Source: Paraburkholderia flagellata (lineage in GTDB: Bacteria > Pseudomonadota > Gammaproteobacteria > Burkholderiales > Burkholderiaceae). From it: a stretch of 64,000 nt of DNA. The DNA is taken from positions 1-64,000 of the forward strand of contig NZ_JAJEJT010000006.1 of assembly GCF_021390645.1 (NCBI RefSeq). The letters run 5' to 3'. The notes beneath the pieces are model-generated. The model did no database searches, had not been told where the DNA came from, and worked only from the letters and a program-made list of their open reading frames with translations. The position numbers were made by a program, and so were the translations under genes. Shown one piece after another: positions 27,501-35,451 of this stretch (position 1 is the first letter of the stretch; each line of letters begins with the position of its first letter).

Positions 27501-29455
27501 CTGATATGGCCTTGCTTCTTCTGGTACTGCAGTACGATCTCATTGTTGCGGTTCACGAGATCGAGGCGGCTAAAGCGGATCTGTCGCGACTCGCTCACGC
27601 CTTCAGGGTCCAGTTGATCCTTCAGCGGCACACCCATGCGGTAGGCAAGTGTCGCCATTACGCCGCCATCCGAATGGCCGCCCTGCCCGCGCCGGTAATT
27701 GACGTCGAAGCCAATAAGCGGCACCGGTTGCCAGGTCAGTCCAACCGTGACGGCGCTGGGGCTCTTCTGGAGAGCACTGGAGCCAAACAAACCCACGTTG
27801 TCGCCATAGTACTTTTCGTACATGAGCTTCATGCCCAGTTGCGGAAACCGTGGCAGATAGCCCTCCGCGCGGATATCCCAGCCGTTGGCGGGTCGCTCCC
27901 GGTATCCCACGATGTCCTCGGAATCACGCCAGTTCGTCAGGCGCATGTAACCGTTCGCAGACAGCTTCAGATAGTCCGTCCACGCTTCGAGGCCCACGCC
28001 CAAACGCTGATGCTGACGCGTCACGTCACGGTCGTAGAAAACATTGGCACCAAGCAGCCAGCGGTAATCGTCAACATAGGTGCGCATGCCGAGGCCGAGA
28101 TTGGCAGTGTTCCGGTAATAGGTGCTCAACGCGTTCGAGCGCCGGTAGCCCAGTTGCGTAAACCAGACAGTTTCTTTTGTCTGTTTGAACGCGACCAGCA
28201 TATCGAGGCTGTAGTCGTGAAACTTGTTGCCACCGCCGATGTTCAGCCGCGTGGTGCCGAACTGGCGCAGATACTTCTCGATTGCCGAATCCGCTGCCGA
28301 GCTAACCCGCTCACGCAACATGTCCGTCGCGTTCTGCGACTGGGCGTTGTGCGACTTCTCCCACTGGCCGTGCGGTGCGCTCGCGTCAGAATCCGACGCC
28401 GCAATCGCCATCGCCGCTTCAAAACCATTCATTGCTGCTGTGCCGCCCGGTAGCGCTCCAGGCACAATCGCCCCACCCGCAACAGGCGAGGTGAAGGAAA
28501 GCTGCAACGGTGCGTCAGCCAGCGCTGACTGACGTGGCGCATCGAACGCCAGAGCCGACCCCGTCATAAAACGTTCGCCCGAAGCGGCGGTCGGTCCGAC
28601 ATGCCTGACGCCACCCGCTGCTGCCGGACTAACGCTCGATGCCGTGACTGCCGCGGCCGCCGCCGTAGCAGCAGCGGCTGAGGCAACGACGCGCCGTTGC
28701 GCGCCAGACGAAGCCGCATGCGATGCCAGCACGACGGGCAATACGGGGTTGGACGAAGCGATCGTTCGCGACTGAGGCGTTACCACGGCTTGCTGCGTCG
28801 CGGGCGGGACGACCTGCGAAGCGGCAACGGCCGACGAAGCCGGGACTTTCGGTTCCACCCGGATCGCCGCCGCCGCAGCAGCAGCAGCAGCAGCAGCAGC
28901 CGGCTTGAGTACGCTCAACCCACGAGCGCTGGGTGCAGCAATTTTCTCGAGTTGCGCATTGACCGTCTTGCCCGAAAACGGCTTGCCGGATACGGCGGGC
29001 GCCGATCCAACGGCAGCCGCTTTGCTCGGGCTGTCACCTGACACGGCAGACGCCGCTTGTGTGCGAGCCGCAGCAACTTCGGGCACGACCGGACGCGTGG
29101 CAGGAGTGCGATCCTCCGCTGTCACCGTGCGCGACTCCGTATGCGGGGCTTCGGCTTTCGAGGCACCTGCAGTGCTCACGCTCGCGGCCTGCGTCGCACC
29201 AGGGGGCGCCACCGAATCCGGCTCGAACTCAACCCAGCCATCGTCGCCCGTCGCGGCATCAACCGATACGGTATTGACCGGAACCCAATCTCCTGTCGGC
29301 TGCGGCTTCATGGAGTCATCCCCCGCCCATGCACGCACAGGCATCGCCATCAGCAATACAAGCATCAGCAGGCAGGCAAATGCCGAGATCGCAGCAAACC
29401 GCGACCTGTTTTCCTGCCGACCAGTATTCGCACCAATACTGAGATAGTCCGTCAT
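24539..29455 (-). CDS. Inverse autotransporter adhesin with bacterial Ig-like repeats (intimin/invasin type)
   Basis: A 1638-residue outer-membrane adhesin. Order: signal segment ending VRAWAG (about 25-45); a low-complexity Ala/Ser/Pro-rich region (50-350) with an 11-Ala tract; an inverse-autotransporter beta-barrel (about 380-650) with LRQFGTTRLNIGGGNKF, LGANVFYDRDV, RLGVGLEAWTDYLKLSANGY and GWDIRAEGYLP; then about nine Ig-like (Big_1) modules to the C terminus. Six central modules are nearly identical 99-residue units starting TSTATVSALSASPSSITANG. Unlike classical type Va proteins, the barrel is N-terminal and the passenger is exported C-terminally. No C-type lectin tip is visible. It follows stbC after a hairpin, so it probably has its own promoter. 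Confidence 0.92.
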   Translation of the reverse strand: MTDYLSIGANTGRQENRSRFAAISAFACLLMLVLLMAMPVRAWAGDDSMKPQPTGDWVPVNTVSVDAATGDDGWVEFEPDSVAPPGATQAASVSTAGASKAEAPHTESRTVTAEDRTPATRPVVPEVAAARTQAASAVSGDSPSKAAAVGSAPAVSGKPFSGKTVNAQLEKIAAPSARGLSVLKPAAAAAAAAAAAAIRVEPKVPASSAVAASQVVPPATQQAVVTPQSRTIASSNPVLPVVLASHAASSGAQRRVVASAAAATAAAAAVTASSVSPAAAGGVRHVGPTAASGERFMTGSALAFDAPRQSALADAPLQLSFTSPVAGGAIVPGALPGGTAAMNGFEAAMAIAASDSDASAPHGQWEKSHNAQSQNATDMLRERVSSAADSAIEKYLRQFGTTRLNIGGGNKFHDYSLDMLVAFKQTKETVWFTQLGYRRSNALSTYYRNTANLGLGMRTYVDDYRWLLGANVFYDRDVTRQHQRLGVGLEAWTDYLKLSANGYMRLTNWRDSEDIVGYRERPANGWDIRAEGYLPRFPQLGMKLMYEKYYGDNVGLFGSSALQKSPSAVTVGLTWQPVPLIGFDVNYRRGQGGHSDGGVMATLAYRMGVPLKDQLDPEGVSESRQIRFSRLDLVNRNNEIVLQYQKKQGHISLQSSVSGYPDNTVRFAVNAYSGVGFKSLSWEGTASSFAQAYGGGSSGTLNLPAYTPGGTNTYDLRLVGQEKDGTRVTSNTMTVTVSETQLTLAASKASALANGADSVTFTATVTSNSGAGVAGQTVRWTVPSGTTLVSSTTLTNGAGEATATVTTTTAGVVTMQALDSSSSATASASTTFTADNSTANVATLTASPSTIAANGSSNTTLTATLKDANGNAIGSGVMVAWSTTLGTLSATTSTTNSNGQATVTLTSTTAGTATATAAATAGKKTAAVLFVADATTATVSALSASPTSITANGTATSTLTATLKDANGNALGAGLTVTWNATAGTLLASSSTTNSSGQATVTLTSSTTAGTATVTATATATAGSKAASVAFTADPSTATVSALDASPTSITANGSSTSTLTATLKDANGNALGAGLTVTWSTTAGTLSATTSTTNSSGQATVTLTSSTTAVTATVTATAVAGSNAVSVTFVADTSTATVSALSASPSSITANGTSTSTLTATLKDANGNALGAGLTVTWSASAGTHSASSSTTNSGGQATVTLTSSTTAGTATVTAAATAGSKTASVEFVADTSTATVSSLSASPSSITANGTSTSTLTATLKDANGNALGAGLTVTWSKTAGTLSATSSTTNSSGQATVTLTSSTTAGTATVTAAATAGSNTASVTFVADTSTATVSSLSASPSSITANGTSTSTLTATLKDANGNALGAGLTVTWSKTAGTLSATTSTTNSSGQATVTLTSSTTAGTATVTAAATVGSKSASVTFVADSSTARVVSLTQTATTGTADGSSTITFTALVEDANGNVVSGASVSWSTTLGTLSASSSTANSSGYATVTLTAPSSAGTATVAASATASSKSASVTYTSSSAVIQSISYTITASGGSNETVTVTATVTDSSGNALPGATINWSVAVDSYASATLGASSSTTDSSGKATVTVSATGLSTGTYGHITVTATSNYNSNSVTWAIQGYDGSNGG
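25156..26941 (-). repeat. Tandem 297-bp repeats encoding Ig-like modules
   Basis: Six consecutive units with boundaries near 25156, 25453, 25750, 26047, 26344, 26647 and 26941, each 297 bp (one is 303 bp). They are highly similar at the DNA level, unlike the diverged outer modules. Unit loss or gain by recombination would change adhesin length in steps of 99 residues and keep frame. The repeats also make long antisense ORFs, which are not genes. Confidence 0.85.
28875..28900 (-). repeat. GCT trinucleotide repeat in adhesin gene
   Basis: A run of almost nine GCT/AGC units encoding part of a polyalanine tract in the low-complexity region of the inverse autotransporter. Slippage would add or remove alanines in frame. 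Confidence 0.75.
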
Positions 29456-29498
29456 TATGATTAGGGTTCCTAATTTGTTATAGGTATGACCTTGCGAC

Positions 29499-29526
29499 GC
29501 GCTGGGTGGCGTCCCCCGCCCAGCGC
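29499..29526. other. Hairpin between stbC-like gene and adhesin gene
   Basis: GCGCTGGG and its exact complement CCCAGCGC enclose a 12-base loop. It sits 15 bases past the stbC-like stop and upstream of the adhesin start. With no T run it is not a classical terminator; it may still separate the transfer operon from the adhesin gene. Confidence 0.5.
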
Positions 29527-29540
29527 GCGATACGCCCTGT

Positions 29541-29972
29541 TTAGTGCGTCAGGTGAAGTCCCGCGAGAAGAAGCCCGCCCACGCCTAACGCTCCCAGCGC
29601 TCCGAATAGCGCAGCAATCGCCAGATCGCGGATACGCTCACTGCGGCTGTCGTTCGCGGCCTTCGCGACCTCTTCACGGAAAAGCTTGAGGCTGTGCGCC
29701 GTTGCAGCGCTCGCGACCTCGCCAAGCAACAACTCGCGGAGCGCGGAAACCTCCCTGGTTGCGTTCACGAACTGCGCCACGCGTTCATCGGCCATCCGGG
29801 CAAAGCGCAGGGCGGCGAACTCACCGCCCTTTTCGATCTCTGAACGCGCGTTAGGAACCGCCGTTTCCAGTGCGCGCACCAGTGCATCGATATTCTGCGC
29901 AAGCGCGATAACCTGCCCGACAGCCTCTTCGAGCATCGCATCGCGAAGACTCTCAATCTGGTTTCCGTTCAT
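29541..29972 (-). CDS. StbC-like membrane-anchored plasmid stability protein
   Basis: A 143-residue protein: a long helical N-terminal part (about 1-115) and one C-terminal membrane segment (LAIAALFGALGALGVGGLLLAGL). It starts 18 bases after the StbB-like ATPase gene, the position of stbC in the stbABC operons of IncW/IncN plasmids. Its biochemical role is not known. Assignment rests on position, size and layout. No StbA-like DNA-binding gene precedes stbB here. Confidence 0.55.
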   Translation of the reverse strand: MNGNQIESLRDAMLEEAVGQVIALAQNIDALVRALETAVPNARSEIEKGGEFAALRFARMADERVAQFVNATREVSALRELLLGEVASAATAHSLKLFREEVAKAANDSRSERIRDLAIAALFGALGALGVGGLLLAGLHLTH

Positions 29973-29989
29973 CGCTCAGCTCGCCGCGC

Positions 29990-30685
29990 TTAACGTGTCA
30001 GAATGGCGAACACACGATCGTGTTCATCCTTTACGCTCGCGGCCAGACGCTTGCGCGAGATCATGCGAGCGAGGCGCTGCCGTTCGGCCGCATCTGCCCC
30101 GGCAATCATGGCGCGATAATCGGTTTCGTCCGCAGCGAGCGCGACGATGCTCTGGTCCGTACCGCGCAACAGCGAATAAATTTCGTTGCTGTAGATCGCG
30201 GCAGCTGGGTCGACGACGCACGCGCGCGCCTTCTTGTGCCAGTTGAAAATCGGCGCGAACTGCGATTCGACCGAATGCCGCTGGTTTACCCGGTTGAATA
30301 CCACCCGGATCTTCTGCGCAGGCACTCCAATTTCAGTCGAAAGCGCATCGATTGTGGCGATGGTGTCCACCATCTGCTTGTCGTCGGGCACCGTCGGCAC
30401 AATGAAGAAGTCGAGGTCTTCATGCGCACCGTGAAAGCTGCGCAGCCCCGATACATAGTCCTCCACATTTGACGCGCCCACGTCGCTGATCGAGTCGGTC
30501 AGCGTGAGGACGCCCTCCTGGATCTCGCGGAACTGATCGCCGCGGATAGTCGCGCCATCGGAGCCATCTGAATTCACCGATTCAATGCGGATGATCGGCG
30601 CGTCCGGCATGCGCGGGGCAAACACGTGATTGGCGATGGTGCTCTTTCCAACGTTGCCGCTGAAATTGACGATTGAAACGTGCAT
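29990..30685 (-). CDS. StbB-like ParA/MinD-type ATPase
   Basis: A 231-residue P-loop ATPase with a deviant Walker A near the N terminus (NFSGNVGKSTIANHV), a FFIVPTVPD stretch where the Walker B-side strand is expected and VRVVFNRVNQR. This is the StbB pattern: StbB proteins, with StbA, influence plasmid positioning and conjugation in IncW plasmids. It is downstream of the coupling protein and LPD7 genes, in the same direction as the virB operon, and directly upstream of the StbC-like gene. Confidence 0.78.
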   Translation of the reverse strand: MHVSIVNFSGNVGKSTIANHVFAPRMPDAPIIRIESVNSDGSDGATIRGDQFREIQEGVLTLTDSISDVGASNVEDYVSGLRSFHGAHEDLDFFIVPTVPDDKQMVDTIATIDALSTEIGVPAQKIRVVFNRVNQRHSVESQFAPIFNWHKKARACVVDPAAAIYSNEIYSLLRGTDQSIVALAADETDYRAMIAGADAAERQRLARMISRKRLAASVKDEHDRVFAILTR

Positions 30686-30747
30686 GATTGGATTCCTGAA
30701 AAATTGATTGGTGTCAGGGGCCTGCCCGGCCCCCGACCGGGGCTCGC

Positions 30748-32331
30748 CTAGCGCTCGATGTCTGACGGGACTTCGGGTGCAGTCTCAGCTGCGCGCGCCG
30801 GTGCCTCCTGCTGCATCTTTGCCGCCTCGACCAGAATGCGGTCGGCCTTGGGTACAGGAATCGCAAGCGGTGTGTCTGCCTTGCGCGCTTCCTCAATCTG
30901 CCGTTCCATGTCGTTGCGGAATCGCGCCTGGACTTCCGGCGAGAACCCCTTGATGCGCTGTTCGAGCACCTTGCGCGCGGTATCTGCCGACAACGCGTCG
31001 AAGCCGGGACGCGCACCGGCCTGGATTGCCCTGCCGCGCTCCATGAATGCTGCTCGTGCAGCCTGCACCGCCGCCGCATCGTCAGCCTGCGGCGCTGCGG
31101 CTTTTTCCGTGGCGGCCTGGGGCTCTGCGGGCTTCTCCGCGGCCGCACGTGCCTGTTCAGCGGGCTTTTGTTCAGCCGCGCGGGCGCCGGCGGACACCTC
31201 CACCGTGTTTGCCCCCTCGCTGCGCCCCGCCTCGCGCTCTCCCGCCGAAATGCGCATTTCCTCGCGCGCCGCCTGCAGCAGCGCCCGGTCCTGCGCCTTC
31301 GGCTTGAATCCGGTCGACTTGATGCCTGCCAGTTCCGCTGCAACCCATGCCTGGCGACGGAATTCCTCGCTGCCTTTGAGTTGGACCTCGCCCCAGTTTT
31401 TCGCCTTGGCGACTTCGATCATGCTGCGCACAACCGCCTTGTCTTCGCTATCCGTCGAAAGCTTGCGGCCCTTGTCGTGGAAATGCACAACCTCCGTCTG
31501 ACGATGCAGATACTTGCCGTCGAAGGCAACGTACTGTGCGACCACCGATGCAGGTACCTCATAGCCTTTTTCGCGGAAAATGGGCGCGGCCTTGACCTCG
31601 TTGCCCTCACCCTCTTTCCCGCCATCAGCCGCCTGCTGGCCTTGTGCCTCGCGGCCTGTTTCCGTCGCTGCTTGAGGCGCCTGAGCCGGGCCTTTTCCCA
31701 CACGGCCGCCATTCTTCTCCAGCAGCGCTGCCAGATCCGCCTGCGCACGCTCGAATGCCTCGCGGTCTTCGGCGCGCGCAAGACGCGCGCGCTCGAGATC
31801 CGGCTGAAGCGTCGGCTGGGCACGAGTCTTGTCCGGATCGTTCGCCGCGTTGCGGGCGTTGTCATCATTCGCGGCAGCCGTGCCGATATCGAGCGGGGCG
31901 ATGCGCGGGTTATCGGCGGTCTCGATAGTCGGCAGGCCGTCATCCAGACGCGATTCCAGCGCATCCTCGATTTCGCGCTCGGGATGCAGGCGGTGCGCTG
32001 CGCGCACGAACCTGTCATATGTCTCCAGAGCTTCGATAAACGCGTCGTACCGCTCCGCGGCTTGCGGAAAGTCATCATCGCGCGCGAGGCTCGCCTGCGC
32101 ACGCGGATCGACGTCGGCCGGGTTGAAGTCAGGCTGCGAGGCGATTGTCAGAAACTCGACGACGTTCAGTGCGCGTGCCGCAACCTCGATCGGGCGCAGA
32201 CCATCGGCATTCCGGCCGTTCACATCGTTCGCCGCCTCATCCCATGAGGACGTGACACCCGGCTGGACCATTCGATACGGGTTTTCTCTCGCCAGACCAC
32301 CCTGGAATCCGATTTCGTTGTTCTCACTCAT
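30748..32331 (-). CDS. LPD7-domain protein of the transfer region
   Basis: About 527 residues from the ATG at 32331, which has GGAGG about 9 bases upstream. The N-terminal part is hydrophilic. The middle contains a Large Polyvalent Protein-associated Domain 7 (around residues 260-360: FREKGYEVPASVVAQYVAFDGKYLHR, then NWGEVQLKGSEEFRRQAWVAAELAG). The C-terminal third is Ala/Glu-rich and probably coiled. LPD7 usually sits at the C-terminal end of MobA/TraI-type relaxases; here no relaxase motif precedes it, so this is a stand-alone LPD7 protein or a separated relaxase tail. It follows the coupling protein gene with near overlap. Confidence 0.75.
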   Translation of the reverse strand: MSENNEIGFQGGLARENPYRMVQPGVTSSWDEAANDVNGRNADGLRPIEVAARALNVVEFLTIASQPDFNPADVDPRAQASLARDDDFPQAAERYDAFIEALETYDRFVRAAHRLHPEREIEDALESRLDDGLPTIETADNPRIAPLDIGTAAANDDNARNAANDPDKTRAQPTLQPDLERARLARAEDREAFERAQADLAALLEKNGGRVGKGPAQAPQAATETGREAQGQQAADGGKEGEGNEVKAAPIFREKGYEVPASVVAQYVAFDGKYLHRQTEVVHFHDKGRKLSTDSEDKAVVRSMIEVAKAKNWGEVQLKGSEEFRRQAWVAAELAGIKSTGFKPKAQDRALLQAAREEMRISAGEREAGRSEGANTVEVSAGARAAEQKPAEQARAAAEKPAEPQAATEKAAAPQADDAAAVQAARAAFMERGRAIQAGARPGFDALSADTARKVLEQRIKGFSPEVQARFRNDMERQIEEARKADTPLAIPVPKADRILVEAAKMQQEAPARAAETAPEVPSDIER

Positions 32332-33964
32332 GGTTTGCAACCTCCCTTGATTCAGTCAGAGTCTTGATTTCTCGGAGAAACGGCCACGTACCACACATGG
32401 CCTCGAAGATTTCGTCAGCGTTCGCGATGTCCTCGGCCTTGAGCAGCGCCAGCTCATCGCGCGTGACCTCCCGTATCTCGGGCTGCACCGCACGCGCCTG
32501 CAGCCGCTGCGCCCACATCGACTCGATATCGATCTTCGGCACGGGTACGCTCAGTTCGCGCAACTGCAGCGCGGCAAGCTCCAGCTGGTCCTGGTCTGGC
32601 ATGCGTTCGCCAAGGGCCGCAAGCGTCGGGCTTTGGGCCTTGAGCAGATCGATGAAAGCGCGATCCTTGTAGAAGAGGGCTTTCTCGCAGCGGATCGGCT
32701 TGCAGTTCTCGGTGATGATGATTTCCTCCTTCTGCGGCATCTCGCGCAGTTCCTGGGGCATCATCAACGCGCGCTTTTGCTCGGTCTGGCCGTTGTTCTT
32801 CGTCACGCCCTTGCCTGTGCTGCGGCCACGTGAGCGCTGGACTGCCGTGAAATAGCCCAGCATTTCCGAATACTCCCGGGCATCGGCCTGTTCGCGCGGG
32901 GGATAGAGAATCTGCATGCCGTGGTTGGTGACGAGCGTGCGCGCGCCATCCTTGCCGTACATGTCCTCGCGCTGCAGCTGCGCAACGCTCTGGATGATCG
33001 TGACCAGGCGCATGTTGTAGCCCGCGATATACGCGTTCGACTGGTCAATGATTCCGATCTTTCCGACCGCGGCCGCCTCATCGAGAAACATCGCGCACTG
33101 GTACTTCAGCGCCGGGTTGTCCTTGGGCAGCTCGCGCATGTTCAGCTTGATCAGCTGCGAATAGAACAGGTTGATCAACTGTGCGGCGTCATCAAGCCGG
33201 TTCGGCGTCACGCCAAAGTAGATCGAAATGCGCTGCGAGCGCACAGCGGACAGATCGAAGTCCGAAGCGCTCGTTGCGGCGTCGACGACAGGATTCGCGA
33301 ACACCAGCAGCGGCGCGTTGAACGTCGCGGTGACGTTACCCAGGGTGTTGTCCGGAATGCTCAGGAAGCGGTTAAAGGCATCCACGCAATCGGGACTCAG
33401 GGCCGCACCCGCTGCGCTCGCCGTGGCGCGCGTGCGCAGGACTTCCTGCACGAACTGCTTGATCGGACGGCCCGCGCCTGAGCCCTGACGGAAAATCTCA
33501 CCTAGCGTCAGCGGCAGGCCCGGCGTCTCCATCAGGTACAGCGAGAGTGCGAGGAACAGGTTGCGCGCGCTGTCGTGGAAAAACTTCGTCTTCGCCTCAA
33601 CCCGGCTCGGCCAGAAGGCTTCGCCGATCGACATCACTTCCCCGATGCGCAGGTGCGGCGGAAACGACATCACCGCATCGAACACGTTCCACCGGTGCGT
33701 CACGCCGTCTTCCGAAAACGGCGCAAACAGGAACACCTTTTGCCCGTGGGCTGCACGGACCTTTGATGTGTACCGGAAGTTTTCCAGCTTCAGGTCCAGC
33801 ACCACGACCGAATCGGGATAGGTGAGCAGATTCGGGATCACGATACCGACACCCTTGCCGGAACGCGTGGGCGCGGCGAGCAGGACGAACTGCTGGCCGT
33901 AGTAGACGAGGTAGCCCAGGCGCTTGTGATAGCCAACGATGATGCCCGGAAAGCGGTGGCCCAT
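32324..33964 (-). CDS. virD4: Type IV coupling protein, cytosolic ATPase part (VirD4/TraG family)
   Basis: The 546-residue ATPase domain of a VirD4-type coupling protein, which delivers substrates to the secretion channel. Walker A is in LLAAPTRSGKGVGIVIPNLL, near residues 30-40, and Walker B in CAMFLDEAAAVGKIGI, with QSVAQLQREDMYG following. The membrane-spanning N terminus normally fused to it is instead encoded by the preceding ORF, which stops 2 bases before this ATG (TGA-GC-ATG). The second start is therefore translationally coupled. A single-base error or a true gene split are both possible. Confidence 0.88.
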   Translation of the reverse strand: MGHRFPGIIVGYHKRLGYLVYYGQQFVLLAAPTRSGKGVGIVIPNLLTYPDSVVVLDLKLENFRYTSKVRAAHGQKVFLFAPFSEDGVTHRWNVFDAVMSFPPHLRIGEVMSIGEAFWPSRVEAKTKFFHDSARNLFLALSLYLMETPGLPLTLGEIFRQGSGAGRPIKQFVQEVLRTRATASAAGAALSPDCVDAFNRFLSIPDNTLGNVTATFNAPLLVFANPVVDAATSASDFDLSAVRSQRISIYFGVTPNRLDDAAQLINLFYSQLIKLNMRELPKDNPALKYQCAMFLDEAAAVGKIGIIDQSNAYIAGYNMRLVTIIQSVAQLQREDMYGKDGARTLVTNHGMQILYPPREQADAREYSEMLGYFTAVQRSRGRSTGKGVTKNNGQTEQKRALMMPQELREMPQKEEIIITENCKPIRCEKALFYKDRAFIDLLKAQSPTLAALGERMPDQDQLELAALQLRELSVPVPKIDIESMWAQRLQARAVQPEIREVTRDELALLKAEDIANADEIFEAMCGTWPFLREIKTLTESREVANHE

Positions 33965-33966
33965 GC

Positions 33967-34314
33967 TCAGTCTCCCACCAGGCCCGCGCGGCGGATCTCG
34001 CTATCACGCGCGAAGCGCGCATCGCCGTGCAGTGCGCGCCGCCCGAGTGTGGCGACGGCCAGTCCGGCAATCACAACCGGAATCGCAGTGATCAACACCG
34101 CAATCGCATTGCACAGTACCAGCACGCGCTTGACCTGATGCACATCGCCGTAGGCTCGCCAGTAGTCACGCAGCGTAAAGAAGCCCACGGCAGAATCAGG
34201 CAGCTTTTCCAGGCGAACGAACGCCAGCCCACCGACATACATGCCGCCGGCGCAAAAGAGCGCCACGAGCAGCAGCACCACGACAGCCAGTATGAGAATC
34301 CTGTTTCGATCCAT
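33967..34314 (-). CDS. Type IV coupling protein, membrane-anchor part
   Basis: A 115-residue protein with two membrane segments (ILILAVVVLLLVALFCAGGMYV and VLVLCNAIAVLITAIPVVIAGLAV) and the end RRALHGDARFARDSEIRRAGLVGD, which is exactly the stretch that precedes GIIVG in intact VirD4/TraG proteins. ATG 34314 (MDRNRILIL) has GGAGG and GGGGAAAC upstream; the frame is open to 34371. It ends where the ATPase ORF begins, so the two ORFs together make one coupling protein. Confidence 0.75.
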   Translation of the reverse strand: MDRNRILILAVVVLLLVALFCAGGMYVGGLAFVRLEKLPDSAVGFFTLRDYWRAYGDVHQVKRVLVLCNAIAVLITAIPVVIAGLAVATLGRRALHGDARFARDSEIRRAGLVGD

Positions 34315-34374
34315 GTTTCCCCAAACCTCCGCAATTGAAATTCGTCGGCCTGCACAGGCAGGCCGGTACACGTT

Positions 34375-35451
34375 TCACTTCAGGCCGTTGAGCAGCAGGT
34401 ACTTTTCCACGGGGTCGTAGTACAGCTTGGTCAGTCGCTTGCGATCCATGAACACCACCAGGTCGATCGTTGTCTTCGCTTCACGCAGAATGAAGTCATA
34501 GTCAAGACCCAGGCCGACTTCGCTTTGTTTGACGAGGGTCGCGATACGCGCGAACGTCTCCCGCGGACCGTTGGCGTGGATGCTGGTCATGCCGCCTTCG
34601 TGACCGGTATTCAGCAGTCCGAGGTAGTCCCACGTTTCATCGCCGCGAAGCTCTGCCAGATACACGCGATCGAACTTCATCCGCAGCGTGGACTTCACGA
34701 TTTCCTTGGGCGGCAGCGCCGCGCTGTAGAACATGTGAACCTTGTTCCACTGGTTCGGAAGACTGAGTTCGTGGGTGTCCTCGATGGTGCCAACGCGCGT
34801 ATCAGGGTCGACCAGATCCGCGAGCGCCTTCATCAGCGTCGTTTTTCCGGAGCCGGTACCGCCCACAAAGACGATGTTCAGCTTGTGTTCGATCGCCAGT
34901 TCAAGCAGCCGGCGCACGTCACGCTTCTCTTTTGCCTGCAGCATCTCGATCTCGAACGGCTTGAGATCGACGTTCGCCGGAATCGCCTTGTGATACGAGA
35001 CATCAACGAAATCCTTGAACGCTTCGAAGCGCTCGTAGTCATCCATCGAAAGGCGCACCTTGCTCGGGATACGGATCGTGATCGACACCGTGCCTTCCTC
35101 GCATGCAGGGTAGATCAACACCTGGCAACGTTCGCCGTCCGGCAGCACAATGTTCTGGATCGGCGACTGCGCGGTGAGATGCTTGTCATTCATCACGCAC
35201 AGTGCATTCGCCAGATTGTTCAGGGCGTCGAACGTGCATTCCGGCGCTTCGTGCAGGCTCCAGCCATTGCGCCCTTCCGTTGCAATCTGCCCCGGCCGGT
35301 TCACGACAACTTCAGTCACGCCTTCCGTTTTCATGTGCCGGACGATCCCGGTCTGCTTGAGCAGGCTTCGTGAGGTGGTCGTCCTGTCCCAGCGGCCGAC
35401 AACGCTTTCAAGTTCCGTGACGGTGCTTTCCACTACGGCTTCGGCTTCCAT
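34375..35451 (-). CDS. virB11: VirB11 secretion ATPase
   Basis: A 358-residue hexameric traffic ATPase on the cytoplasmic side of the secretion channel. Motifs in order: Walker A GGTGSGKTTLMKAL (about 200), the Asp box VGTIEDTHEL, Walker B region KFDRVYLAELRGDETWDYL and the His box TGHEGGMTSIHANGP. Its start overlaps the virB10 stop by one base (TAATG), which implies translational coupling. Confidence 0.95.
   Translation of the reverse strand: MEAEAVVESTVTELESVVGRWDRTTTSRSLLKQTGIVRHMKTEGVTEVVVNRPGQIATEGRNGWSLHEAPECTFDALNNLANALCVMNDKHLTAQSPIQNIVLPDGERCQVLIYPACEEGTVSITIRIPSKVRLSMDDYERFEAFKDFVDVSYHKAIPANVDLKPFEIEMLQAKEKRDVRRLLELAIEHKLNIVFVGGTGSGKTTLMKALADLVDPDTRVGTIEDTHELSLPNQWNKVHMFYSAALPPKEIVKSTLRMKFDRVYLAELRGDETWDYLGLLNTGHEGGMTSIHANGPRETFARIATLVKQSEVGLGLDYDFILREAKTTIDLVVFMDRKRLTKLYYDPVEKYLLLNGLK

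Noticed and set aside
27383..28453. 356-residue plus-strand ORF
   Set aside because: Antisense to the barrel domain of the inverse autotransporter.
31168..32247. 359-residue plus-strand ORF
   Set aside because: Antisense to the LPD7 gene; arginine-rich shadow composition.
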